Part shown: positions 50,219-58,084 of the stretch, one piece after another
Layout: each line of letters starts with the position of its first letter
How positions within the stretch are numbered: position 1 is the stretch's first letter
Assembly (NCBI GenBank): GCA_963702925.1
Contig: OY969771.1
Location: 3,224,001-3,288,000, forward strand
Direction: 5' to 3'
DNA length: 64,000 bases
DNA from: CAIKMD01 sp963702925
GTDB lineage: Bacteria; Pseudomonadota; Alphaproteobacteria; ATCC43930; CGMCC-115725
Notes under the pieces: model-generated
Database searches by the model: none
The model's input: only the letters and a program-made list of their open reading frames with translations
What the model was told of the DNA's origin: nothing
Position numbers and translations under genes: made by a program

Positions 50219-50307
50219 GGCATTGGTCGTCGCCCGATGACCTGCCGTACGTCTTCTAGGCGTTTCCTCCCTAAACTTGGGCCGTGCCTTCGGGCACGGC
50301 CCTTTTC
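50213..50307 (+). ncRNA. mmgR: Small RNA, probable mmgR/alpha-r8 (suhB-RNA) family member
   Basis: A 95-base transcript is predicted from the sigma-54-type start region to a strong terminator. It contains the exposed pyrimidine stretch TTTCCTCCCT at 50263-50272, complementary to ribosome-binding sites, followed by a hairpin and T run (50280-50307). From memory, this layout and motif are characteristic of the alpha-r8/suhB RNA family, whose Sinorhizobium member mmgR responds to nitrogen source. No protein gene lies to the right on the plus strand for over 1.5 kb, so a free-standing RNA is the natural reading. The 5' end is inferred and could be about 20 bases further in. Confidence 0.7.
50279..50307 (+). 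terminator. Rho-independent terminator of the sRNA
   Basis: GGGCCGTGCC at 50279-50288 pairs with GGCACGGCCC at 50293-50302 around a TTCG-type loop, followed by TTTTCTTT from 50303. The ten-base GC-rich stem and T run are a textbook intrinsic terminator on the plus strand. Confidence 0.9.
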
Positions 50308-50318
50308 TTTGTGCGCTG

Positions 50319-50870
50319 TCAGCGCGGCGTAGTGGTCGAACCGGGCCCAAGCGCACGCTGCATGATGACGCTATCGACCCAGCGCCCCAGCTTGAAACCG
50401 ACATCGCTGAGCACGCCGGCCCGCCGGAAGCCGGCTGCCTCGTGCAAGCCGATCGACGCCGCATTGGCGCTGTCGCCGATCATCGCGACCATTTGGCGAA
50501 AGCCCTCCGCGGCACAGCGTTCGATCAGCCGCGTCAACAGCGCACGGCCGATGCCGCGCCGTGTCACCTCGGCGGCGACATAGATCGAATCCTCGACCGT
50601 GTAGCGGTAAGCCGGGCGGAGCCGGAACGGGGCGGCATAGGCAAACCCCAACACGGCGCTGTTTGCGTCCGTGGCGACGAGAAACGGCAACCGGGCCGCC
50701 GCCAGGTCGGCGCGGCGTTGCGCGATCTCCGCCGCCGTCGGGGCGACCTCGTCGAAAGTTGCCAGCGAGGTGCGCACATAATGCCCATAGATAGCCGCGA
50801 TCCGCCCGATGTCCGCTTCGCCGCAATCGCGCAGGATGACCGGTGCGGCAACCGGTGCCGCCGCGGTCAC
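50319..50870 (-). CDS. GNAT family N-acetyltransferase (phosphinothricin acetyltransferase-like)
   Basis: The 183-residue protein has the GNAT acetyl-CoA loop RRGIGRALLTRLIE and the blocks FDEVAPTAAEIAQRRADL, AVLGFAYAAPFRLRPAYRYTVEDSIYVA and GLHEAAGFRRAGVLSDVGFKLGRW. These match the phosphinothricin/methionine-sulfone acetyltransferase subgroup, which acetylates primary amines. The start is GTG at 50870, overlapping the stop of the upstream N-formylglutamate amidohydrolase gene as GTGA, so the two are co-translated. The real substrate is unknown. Confidence 0.86.
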   Translation of the reverse strand: MTAAAPVAAPVILRDCGEADIGRIAAIYGHYVRTSLATFDEVAPTAAEIAQRRADLAAARLPFLVATDANSAVLGFAYAAPFRLRPAYRYTVEDSIYVAAEVTRRGIGRALLTRLIERCAAEGFRQMVAMIGDSANAASIGLHEAAGFRRAGVLSDVGFKLGRWVDSVIMQRALGPGSTTTPR

Positions 50871-51757
50871 GCGGCCCTCAACGAAGCGGGATCGATCGCG
50901 GCCAGTGCGCTGACCAGATCGCGCATGTCGGCAGCAAGACGCCCAAAGAACGGCTTGCGCCGATAGCTGCGCTCGTCCATGTAAAGGCTGCGGCCGATCT
51001 CGATTTGCAGGCAATGGCCGCCTTCGCCGGGTTTCCCGTAATGGGTCGTGGTGAAGCCGCCGGCATAGGGCGCGTTGCGCACCACGGAATATCCTTTGTC
51101 GGCCAGAAGGCGCTGCGCCGTATCCGCGACCACCGGGTCGCAGGAGGTTCCATGGCAATCGCCAAGCACGATGTCGACTCGGCCGCGCTGGCTCAACCGG
51201 CTTGTCGGCAAGGTGGTCGACGGCATGGAATGGCAATCGAGCAGCACGTAGCAGCCGAAACGGTTCCGCGTCCCTTCCAGCACATGGCCGAGCATCCGGT
51301 GATAGGGGCGGTAAAGATGTTCGATGCGCTGCAGAGCTTCGGCAAAACGCAGCTTGCCGGCATAGATCTCTTCGCCCGAGGCCACGATCCGCGCGATCGT
51401 GCCGAGGCCGACGCGCACGCGCGGCGACTGGGAATTAACGAAATCGGGCAGGGGATCCTCGAACATCCCGGGGTCGAGCTCGAACGGCTCCCGATTCGGG
51501 TCGAGATAGGCCCGGGCGAAGCGCGCCTTGATCAAAGGTGCGCCCAGGACGGGTGCGGCTCCGAAAATCTCGTCGACATAGCTGTCTTCGGAGCGCCGCA
51601 GGCTGATCGGGTCGAGCCGGGACGCGGCAAGAAATTCGGGCGGATAGGTCGTGCCGCTATGCGGCGACGCCAGAACCAGCGGAAGGGTCTGGCTGTCGGG
51701 CGCGATAACCTCGACCGGCGGCTCGGTCGCCGCGACGGATGCAACAAGCCCCTCCAT
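50867..51757 (-). CDS. N-formylglutamate amidohydrolase
   Basis: This 296-residue member of the FGase family opens with LVLASPHSGTTYPPEF and carries YRPYHRMLGHVLEG, LLDCHSMPS and GGHCLQIEIGRSLYMDE. It hydrolyses N-formylglutamate to glutamate and formate, the last step of one histidine-degradation route, but other hut genes are not present here. In alphaproteobacteria a copy of this gene is often next to cpdR, as seen here (divergent, 140 bases). It is followed directly by the acetyltransferase. Confidence 0.87.
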   Translation of the reverse strand: MEGLVASVAATEPPVEVIAPDSQTLPLVLASPHSGTTYPPEFLAASRLDPISLRRSEDSYVDEIFGAAPVLGAPLIKARFARAYLDPNREPFELDPGMFEDPLPDFVNSQSPRVRVGLGTIARIVASGEEIYAGKLRFAEALQRIEHLYRPYHRMLGHVLEGTRNRFGCYVLLDCHSMPSTTLPTSRLSQRGRVDIVLGDCHGTSCDPVVADTAQRLLADKGYSVVRNAPYAGGFTTTHYGKPGEGGHCLQIEIGRSLYMDERSYRRKPFFGRLAADMRDLVSALAAIDPASLRAA

Positions 51758-51897
51758 GGGGCAAAGTTACAGGTATTCCGGGCGTTCTGTCATCCCCCGC
51801 AGGGGAAGGTGCAGACCGGCGCCTGCGTCAACACTTCCTTTATTCAGCATCGTTAAATTTCCGGGTAAGTTTCGGGAAGGAAACCAGCGGATCCCTC

Positions 51898-52257
51898 ATG
51901 GCCCGAATTGTCCTCGCCGAGGATGACGACAATCTACGCTTCTTCTTGGCGCGCGCCTTGCGCCGCGCCGGGCATGAAGTGAACGACTATCCGGACGGCG
52001 ACGCCGCGCTCACCTGGATGGGCGAGCATGCGGTCGACCTGCTGCTCGCCGACGTGGTCATGCCCGGCCTTGATGGGATCGAGCTGGCGCGGCGCGCCTG
52101 CGACATGTGGCCTCATCTGCGCGTCATCTTCATTACCGGCTTCGCCGCCGTCGCCTTGCGCGAGGCGCGGCAGATGGCGACCGAGGCGACGGTGCTCGAA
52201 AAGCCGTTCCATCTGCGCCAGCTCGTCACCGAAATCGATCGCGTCCTGGCCGCCTGA
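51898..52257 (+). CDS. cpdR: CpdR-like response regulator
   Basis: The 119-residue single receiver domain has no output domain. The acidic pair is EDD at 8-10, the phospho-acceptor is D52 in LLLADVVMPGLDG, the switch Thr is in IFITGF and the conserved Lys in VLEKPF. CpdR controls ClpXP-mediated proteolysis of cell-cycle regulators in Caulobacter and relatives, dephosphorylated CpdR docking substrates. The ATG at 51898 gives the usual MARIVLAEDDDNLR opening; the longer frame upstream is not conserved-looking. It is divergent from the N-formylglutamate amidohydrolase gene, a common arrangement in this class. Confidence 0.9.
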   Translation: MARIVLAEDDDNLRFFLARALRRAGHEVNDYPDGDAALTWMGEHAVDLLLADVVMPGLDGIELARRACDMWPHLRVIFITGFAAVALREARQMATEATVLEKPFHLRQLVTEIDRVLAA

Positions 52258-52321
52258 AACGGGGCGGTCCGGGCGACCTTGTGTTGCGCGGTGAATTGGG
52301 TTACACCGCCGAACTTCTTGA

Positions 52322-52396
52322 GGGCGCTTAGCTCAGCGGGAGAGCACTACCTTGACATGGTAGGGGTCAGAGGTTCAATCCCTCTAGCGCCCACCA
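52322..52396 (+). tRNA. tRNA-Val (anticodon GAC)
   Basis: The acceptor arm GGGCGCT (52322-52328) pairs with AGCGCCC (52386-52392). The anticodon stem CTACC/GGTAG encloses TTGACAT with anticodon GAC, the T arm has GGTTCAATCC, and CCA is encoded at the 3' end. All positions expected for tRNA-Val are present. Confidence 0.96.
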
Positions 52397-52709
52397 TCTT
52401 TCCGTCGCGACTCGCGGGGTCTTGCGCGCGGCGCGGGCCGCATTCGATCCGCGCATATTCGCCGCGCGCCGGGTCCTCGAACGCCATCACCGCGGCGACC
52501 GTCCGGCACATGCTTTGGCTCGCACGGGTGACGAAGCTGGTCGGTTCGGCCATGCCGCCGGTTCGGAACCGCACGGCCATGCGGCCCATCCGGTCTCCCG
52601 GCACCGGGATAAAGGGCAAGGCGAGGCCCAAAACGACCAGGAACGATAGAACGCCGTCGCGATAGCCGAAGCCTTTTCGGGACGCGCTGTGCGCCATCAT
52701 GGCCCCCAT
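52347..52709 (-). CDS. Weakly supported small membrane protein reading into tRNA-Val
   Basis: The 120-codon frame has an early hydrophobic segment (SFLVVLGLALPFIPV) and a non-biased composition, so a small one-helix protein is possible. But its last 17 codons (after about codon 103) are antisense to tRNA-Val and give the well-known artefact string ARGIEPLTPTMSR. If a gene is present it would be antisense to the tRNA. I list it only because the 487-base gap has no better content. Confidence 0.2.
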   Translation of the reverse strand: MGAMMAHSASRKGFGYRDGVLSFLVVLGLALPFIPVPGDRMGRMAVRFRTGGMAEPTSFVTRASQSMCRTVAAVMAFEDPARGEYARIECGPRRAQDPASRDGKMVGARGIEPLTPTMSR

Positions 52710-52883
52710 CAGCCGATTCGCTTGTCAGGTCCTAGGGGCGCTCGCGCCGGTCCATCCCCATCCCTGGCCGGACCGGCCCAGACCAAAATCTTGGCCATGA
52801 TTACGCCTAGTTGCCGCGCTAATATGGCTTCCTCTCGCCTCACGGCGCGTCACGCTTTACACTAGCGTCTTCACTGTCGTCCG
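52397..52883. other. 487-base gap between tRNA-Val and the aminotransferase gene
   Basis: Apart from the doubtful minus-strand frame above, I see no gene, RNA or repeat. The right end should hold the promoter of the aminotransferase gene; an AT-richer patch is at 52795-52860. No attachment-site-like duplication of the tRNA 3' end is visible. Confidence 0.5.
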
Positions 52884-54137
52884 ATGGCTGCCATGCACGA
52901 AGAAGAATTCTACCGCATCAAGAGACTGCCCCCTTACGTCTTCGCCGAAGTCAACGCGCTAAAGGCGAAGGCGCGCGCGGCGGGGCACGACGTCATCGAT
53001 CTCGGCATGGGCAACCCGGACGGGGCGACGCCGGACCATATCGTCAAGAAGCTGATCGAAACGGTGCAGAACCCGCGCGCGCATGGCTATTCGGCATCGC
53101 GCGGCATTGCTGGTCTGCGCCGCGCCCAGGCGGCCTATTACGCGCGCCGCTTCGGCGTCGATCTCGATCCCGAGCGCGAGGTCATCGTCACGCTCGGCTC
53201 GAAAGAAGGGCTCGCCAATCTGGCGCAGGCGATCACCGCGCCGGGCGACATCATCCTCGCGCCGAATCCGACCTATCCGATCCATTCCTTCGGCTTCATC
53301 ATCGCCGGCGCGTCGGTGCGCCATGTGCCGATCGGGCCGGGCGTCGATTTCATGTCCGAGCTCAAAAAGGCCGCCGCGTCGAGCATTCCGGCGCCGCTGG
53401 CGCTGGTCATCAACTTCCCGGCCAATCCCACCGCCCAAGTCGTCGACCTCGATTTCTATGCCGAGCTGGTCGATTTCTGCCGTCGCAGCAAGATCTGGCT
53501 GCTGTCCGATCTCGCTTATGCCGAAATCTATTTCGACGGCAACCCGCCGCCCTCGGTGCTGCAAGTGCCCGGCGCGAAGGACATCGCGGTCGAATTCACC
53601 TCGACCAGCAAGACTTATTCGATGGCGGGCTGGCGCATCGGTTTCGCGGTCGGCAATCAGCGTCTCATCGGCGCGCTCGGGCGCGTGAAATCCTATCTCG
53701 ATTACGGCGCCTTCACGCCGATCCAGGTGGCCGCCACGGCGGCGCTCAACGGTCCGCAGGCGTGCATCGGCGAAATTCGCGAGCGCTATCAGGCGCGGCG
53801 CGATGTGCTGGTCGAAGGGCTGCACCAGGCCGGCTGGGACATTCCCAGTCCGCCCGCCACCATGTTTGCCTGGGCGCCGGTGCCGCCGGCGTTTCAGCAT
53901 CTCGGCAGCCTCGCTTTTTCCAAGCTGCTGCTCGAGCAAGCGAATGTCGCGGTGTCGCCCGGCGTCGGCTTCGGCGAATATGGCGAGAATTACGTGCGCA
54001 TCGCGCTGGTCGAGAATCGGCAACGTTTGCGTCAGGCGACGCGCAACATCAAACAGTTTCTCAGCGGACGCAATGCGAGGTCGGGCGGTTCGCCTCGGCC
54101 GGCGAAGAAAGTCGTTGCCGAAGCGCCCGGGGAGTGA
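52884..54137 (+). CDS. alaC: AlaC-type PLP-dependent aminotransferase
   Basis: The 417-residue class I/II aminotransferase has the PLP lysine K243 in FTSTSKTYSMAGWRIGF, the aromatic Y70 region HGYSASRGIAGLR, NPTYPIHSFGF and DLAYAEIYFDG. It matches the alanine/LL-diaminopimelate aminotransferase-like AlaC group that converts pyruvate and glutamate to alanine. An in-frame ATG at 52893 is an alternative start (MHEEEFYRIKRLPPYVF) that matches the usual opening better. It has a Lys-rich C-terminal extension (RPAKKVV). It is transcribed alone towards the methyltransferase. Confidence 0.85.
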   Translation: MAAMHEEEFYRIKRLPPYVFAEVNALKAKARAAGHDVIDLGMGNPDGATPDHIVKKLIETVQNPRAHGYSASRGIAGLRRAQAAYYARRFGVDLDPEREVIVTLGSKEGLANLAQAITAPGDIILAPNPTYPIHSFGFIIAGASVRHVPIGPGVDFMSELKKAAASSIPAPLALVINFPANPTAQVVDLDFYAELVDFCRRSKIWLLSDLAYAEIYFDGNPPPSVLQVPGAKDIAVEFTSTSKTYSMAGWRIGFAVGNQRLIGALGRVKSYLDYGAFTPIQVAATAALNGPQACIGEIRERYQARRDVLVEGLHQAGWDIPSPPATMFAWAPVPPAFQHLGSLAFSKLLLEQANVAVSPGVGFGEYGENYVRIALVENRQRLRQATRNIKQFLSGRNARSGGSPRPAKKVVAEAPGE

Positions 54138-54227
54138 GCAAGACGCGGCGGCAAGTCGCGCGGAACGGTCTAGGCGAGCTTTGCCGGCGGCGGGGTCGAA
54201 TGCGACGTGGCGGGGCGTAAGGGGGAG

Positions 54228-55169
54228 ATGGCGGACGGTGCGATTTCGGAACAGCCCGCCCGGAGGAAGTTGCCTTTGTTGACGCGGCTTCGCAATCTCA
54301 TGAGTCGAAGCGCAGCGGCGCCGCGTGCCGACCAGACACTGGCGGCCAATTTGGCTGTCCGCGCGGCTGTGCCGCGGCCGGTCGGACCGCCGCCCGATGC
54401 CTTGACGATTCGCCAATGGCTTTACGGTCCGGGCTTCATCATCCCCGGCGACGCCGAATACGTGCTAGAGCTCGTCAAGCCGTTCAACCTCAGCCCGGCC
54501 ATGACTATGCTCGATCTCGGGTCTGGGCTTGGCGGACCGGCGCGAACCATCGCCGAAGCGTTCAAGACCTACATCACCGGCTTTGAACGCGACCCCGAGC
54601 TGGCGCAGCGCGCGAATGACGATGTCGCGGCAAGGGGGTTCGGCCGCCACGTCCAAATCAGCGCCTACGATCCCGAAAGCTTCGAGCTGCGCGCCGGTTT
54701 CTATGACCATGCGCTGGCGCGCGAGGCCACCTATAATGTCGCGCAGAAAGAGCGTTTTCTGCGCGTGCTGAACCAGGCGATGAAGCCGTTCGGACAGCTC
54801 ATTCTGACCGATTTCGTGCGCGACCGCGCCGCCGGCGATCCGCCGGAGCTGGCCGCTTGGGAGGCGATGCAGAGTCACAAGCCGCAGCTTTGGACGGCGG
54901 CACAATACTCCGATTGCCTCAAAAGCCTCGGCTTCGACCTCCGTATCGCCACCGACACCACCGCCGATTACCGCCGGATGATCCTCTTGGCGTGGAAAAA
55001 CCTGCTCGAACGCGGCGAGCTGCGCCATTTGCGCTCGAGCCACGCCATGCCCGTGATCGACGAGGTCGAGCGCGCCATGCGAACCGTCGCGGCGCTCGAA
55101 AGCGGCGCATTGAAATTCTATTATTTCGTGGCGCTGGGCGGCCGGCGGCGCAGTCCGGTCGCAAGTTGA
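54228..55169 (+). CDS. Class I SAM-dependent methyltransferase
   Basis: The 313-residue protein has a 70-residue N-terminal tail, then WLYGPGFIIPGDAEYVLELVKPF and motif I MLDLGSGLGGPARTIAE. Post-motif I YITGFERDPELAQRAND and the REATYNV catalytic-like block follow. The layout resembles UbiE- and phosphoethanolamine- or sarcosine-methyltransferase-like enzymes. I prefer the ATG at 54228, close to a GGGGGAG ribosome site, over a GTG at 54207. The substrate is unknown. It is followed by rpmJ 52 bases later. Confidence 0.78.
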   Translation: MADGAISEQPARRKLPLLTRLRNLMSRSAAAPRADQTLAANLAVRAAVPRPVGPPPDALTIRQWLYGPGFIIPGDAEYVLELVKPFNLSPAMTMLDLGSGLGGPARTIAEAFKTYITGFERDPELAQRANDDVAARGFGRHVQISAYDPESFELRAGFYDHALAREATYNVAQKERFLRVLNQAMKPFGQLILTDFVRDRAAGDPPELAAWEAMQSHKPQLWTAAQYSDCLKSLGFDLRIATDTTADYRRMILLAWKNLLERGELRHLRSSHAMPVIDEVERAMRTVAALESGALKFYYFVALGGRRRSPVAS

Positions 55170-55221
55170 CAGGGCGCGGGTCTCTCCCTATGTTCGGCGC
55201 CCTGTTTCCAGGATATTTGTG

Positions 55222-55347
55222 ATGAAGATCGCCAACTCCTTGAAGACGCTGAAGAAGCGCGACAAGAACTGCAAGATCGTGCGACGCAAGGGACGCGTCT
55301 ACGTCATCAATAAGGTCAATCCGCGTTTCAAGGCCCGCCAGGGCTAA
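55222..55347 (+). CDS. rpmJ: 50S ribosomal protein L36 (bL36)
   Basis: A 41-residue basic protein reads MKIANSLKTLKKRDKNC then KIVRRKGRVYVINKVNPRFKARQG. It matches the longer alphaproteobacterial L36 form. Only one cysteine (C17) is present, so the zinc-ribbon form is not expected; this is the non-zinc type. It is a small gene easily missed, with a ribosome site in the region CAGGATATTTGTG. It sits between the methyltransferase and glcD, which is a common lone location away from the main ribosomal operons. Confidence 0.95.
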   Translation: MKIANSLKTLKKRDKNCKIVRRKGRVYVINKVNPRFKARQG

Positions 55348-55393
55348 GGCCGCCGGGCGGCGCGGCCGCCACGCAGCGGGCCGGAGGTGACGC

Positions 55394-56881
55394 ATGCGCA
55401 TGCCGACGCCGGATGCCGCGATCATCGCCCGACGGGATGACATCGCTGCCGGGCTTCGCCGCTTCGTCGCCGCGGATGCCGTCATTCTCCCCGAAGATGA
55501 ACGCCGCGCCTATGAAACCGACGGGCTGACCGCCTATCGCGAGCTTCCCCTGCTGGTCGTGCTGCCTTCGACGACAGCAGAAGTCGCCGCGGTGCTGCGC
55601 TATTGCCGGGATAACGGCGTCAAGGTCGTGCCGCGCGGCGCGGGGACCTCGCTCTCAGGCGGTGCCCTGCCTTTGGCCGACGGCATCGTCCTCGGCATGG
55701 GCAAGTTCAACCGGGTGCTCGACATCGATTACGCCAACCGCTGCGCCGTGGTGCAGCCGGGCGTCACCAATCTCGGCATTTCCCAGGCGGTCGCCGCCCA
55801 AGGCTTCTATTACGCGCCCGACCCGTCGAGCCAGATCGCCTGCACCATCGGCGGCAATGTCGCGGAGAATTCGGGCGGCGTGCATTGCCTGAAATACGGG
55901 CTCACCACCAACAACGTGCTCGGCATCGAAATGGTGCTGATAAGCGGCGAGGTGTTGCGCCTCGGCGGCAAGCATCTCGACGCCGAAGGCTATGATTTGC
56001 TCGGGCTGATGATCGGCTCGGAAGGATTGCTCGGGGTCGTCACCGAGGTGACGGTGCGCATCCTGCCGAAGCCGACCACTGCGCGCGCCGTGCTGATCGG
56101 CTTTCCCTCGAACGAAAGCGCGGGCGCTTGCGTCGCCGCGATCATCGCCGCCGGCATCATTCCGGGCGGCATGGAGATGATGGACAAGCCGGCGATCCAC
56201 GCGGTCGAGGCTTTCGTCCATGCCGGTTATCCGCTCGATGTCGAGGCGCTGCTGATCGTCGAGCTCGACGGGCCACCGGCCGAGGTCGATCACTTGATCG
56301 AGCGGGTCGACGCGATCGGGCGCGCCAACAGCGCGGTCTCGTGCCGGGTCTCGACCAGCGAAGCCGAACGGCTGGTCTTCTGGGCCGGGCGCAAAGCCGC
56401 GTTTCCCGCGGTCGGACGTATCTCGCCCGATTATTACTGCGTCGATCCGACAATTCCGCGCAAACGCCTGCCCGATGTGCTGCGGCGGATGAGCGAGCTC
56501 GGCGCCAAGCACGGGTTGCGGGTTGCCAATGTCTTCCATGCCGGCGACGGCAATCTGCATCCTTTGATTCTCTACGACGCCAACAAGCCCGGCGAGCTCG
56601 CGGCCGCCGAGGAATGCGGCGCCGACATTCTGCGCTATTGCGTCGAGGTCGGCGGCGTGCTGACCGGCGAGCACGGCGTCGGCGTCGAAAAGCGCGATCT
56701 CATGGGCACCATGTTCAACGAGGCCGATCTCAATCAGCAGCTGCGCGTCAAATGCGCTTTCGATCCCGAAGGGCTACTCAATCCCGGAAAGCAGTTTCCC
56801 GAGCTGCATCGTTGCGCCGAACTCGGCCGTCTGCACGTTCATCACGGCAAGGTTCCGTTCCCGGACCTGCCGCGTCTTTAG
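55394..56881 (+). CDS. glcD: Glycolate oxidase subunit GlcD
   Basis: The 495-residue FAD-linked oxidase has the FAD-binding blocks PRGAGTSLSGGALPLADGIVLGMGKFNR and CTIGGNVAENSGG, and the C-terminal block FHAGDGNLHPLILYD and GVLTGEHGVGVEKRDLM. It oxidises glycolate or D-lactate together with GlcE and GlcF at the membrane. The ATG at 55394 follows GGAGG. glcE starts nine bases after its stop, then glcF six bases later, so the three form an operon. The lactate-permease-family gene at 2839-4443 could feed it with substrate. Confidence 0.95.
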   Translation: MRMPTPDAAIIARRDDIAAGLRRFVAADAVILPEDERRAYETDGLTAYRELPLLVVLPSTTAEVAAVLRYCRDNGVKVVPRGAGTSLSGGALPLADGIVLGMGKFNRVLDIDYANRCAVVQPGVTNLGISQAVAAQGFYYAPDPSSQIACTIGGNVAENSGGVHCLKYGLTTNNVLGIEMVLISGEVLRLGGKHLDAEGYDLLGLMIGSEGLLGVVTEVTVRILPKPTTARAVLIGFPSNESAGACVAAIIAAGIIPGGMEMMDKPAIHAVEAFVHAGYPLDVEALLIVELDGPPAEVDHLIERVDAIGRANSAVSCRVSTSEAERLVFWAGRKAAFPAVGRISPDYYCVDPTIPRKRLPDVLRRMSELGAKHGLRVANVFHAGDGNLHPLILYDANKPGELAAAEECGADILRYCVEVGGVLTGEHGVGVEKRDLMGTMFNEADLNQQLRVKCAFDPEGLLNPGKQFPELHRCAELGRLHVHHGKVPFPDLPRL

Positions 56882-56890
56882 GTCGCCGCC

Positions 56891-58078
56891 ATGACGCGTT
56901 TCCGGCCTGCCGACGAAAACGAGCTTGTGCACATTGTCGGCGATGTGGTGGCGAAGGACGAGCCGCTCGAGCTTCTGGGCGGCGGCAGCAAACGCGGCCT
57001 CGGCCGGCCTTTGCAATTGCCGCACACGCTCGAATTGGGCGCGTTCTCCGGTGTTCAGGTCTACGAGCCGGCCGAATTGGTTTTGACGGCTGGCGCGGCG
57101 ACGCCGCTCGCCGAGATCGAGACGACGCTGGCATCCGCGCACCAAATGCTCGCTTTCGAGCCCGCCGATTGGCGCGCCTTGCTGGGCACGAGCGACGCGC
57201 AACCGACCTTGGCCGGCATTCTCGCCTGCAATCTCGCCGGGCCGCGGCGCATTCGCCAAGGTGCGGCGCGCGATCATTTCCTCGGCTTCAAAGGCGTGAG
57301 CGGGCGCGGCGAAGCCTTCAAGGCCGGCGGAAGCGTGGTGAAGAACGTCACCGGCTATGATCTGTGCAAACTGATGGCGGGCTCTTTCGGCACGCTCGTG
57401 GCGCTTACCGAAGTGACGGTGAAAGTCCTGCCGCGCCCCGAAGCGACGCGCACGGTCTTGTTCGAAGGTCTCGACGATGGCGGCGCTTTGCGCGCCATGA
57501 CGCAAGCGCTCAATTCCTCGCATGAGCTGGGCGGCGCGGCGCATTTGCCGGCTGCGGTCTCGAGCGGTGGCAAGGCGCTGACAATGGTGCGGGTCGAAGG
57601 TCCGGTGCCGTCGGTCGAAGCGCGCGCGGCGGCGCTGCGCCGCGAATTGGCCGAATTCGGCAGCGGCGAGATCCTGGGCGATGAGGCGTCGCTCGCGCTG
57701 TGGCGCGGCTTGCGCGATGTCAGCGCGCTGGTCTCGCCCGCCGACACCATTGTCTGGCGCATCTCGGTCGCGCCCAGCGCAGCACCCGGCTTCCTGGCCG
57801 CGCTGCGACGCACGCTCGATTTTCGCTATCTGCTCGATTGGGGCGGCGGCCTGGTTTGGCTTGCGATGACTGGCGCCGCGGATGGCGGCGCGCACGCGAT
57901 CCGTGCCGCGCTGCCAAGCGGCCACGCGACCTTGATCCGCGCGCCGAGTACGCTGCGTGCGTCGGTTCCGGTGTTCCAGCCGCAAGCGCCGGACGTTGCC
58001 GCGCTCACCGCCCGCGTCAAGGACAGCTTCGATCCCAGGCGCATCTTCAACCGCGGCCGCATGTACGCGGATCTCTGA
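56891..58078 (+). CDS. glcE: Glycolate oxidase subunit GlcE
   Basis: The 395-residue subunit has a shortened PCMH-type FAD-binding domain: LELLGGGSKRGLGRPLQ near residues 27-43, TLAGILACNLAGPRRIRQG and GGSVVKNVTGYDLCKLMAGSFGTL. The C-terminal part is divergent but ends with FDPRRIFNRGRMYADL, a typical GlcE/GlcD end. It complements GlcD in the glycolate oxidase complex. It stands between glcD and glcF in the standard order. Confidence 0.92.
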   Translation: MTRFRPADENELVHIVGDVVAKDEPLELLGGGSKRGLGRPLQLPHTLELGAFSGVQVYEPAELVLTAGAATPLAEIETTLASAHQMLAFEPADWRALLGTSDAQPTLAGILACNLAGPRRIRQGAARDHFLGFKGVSGRGEAFKAGGSVVKNVTGYDLCKLMAGSFGTLVALTEVTVKVLPRPEATRTVLFEGLDDGGALRAMTQALNSSHELGGAAHLPAAVSSGGKALTMVRVEGPVPSVEARAAALRRELAEFGSGEILGDEASLALWRGLRDVSALVSPADTIVWRISVAPSAAPGFLAALRRTLDFRYLLDWGGGLVWLAMTGAADGGAHAIRAALPSGHATLIRAPSTLRASVPVFQPQAPDVAALTARVKDSFDPRRIFNRGRMYADL

Positions 58079-58084
58079 GGCGCG

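Noticed and set aside
52397..52883. tRNA-Val as an integration site with an att repeat
   Set aside because: No second copy of the tRNA 3' end and no integrase gene in the window.
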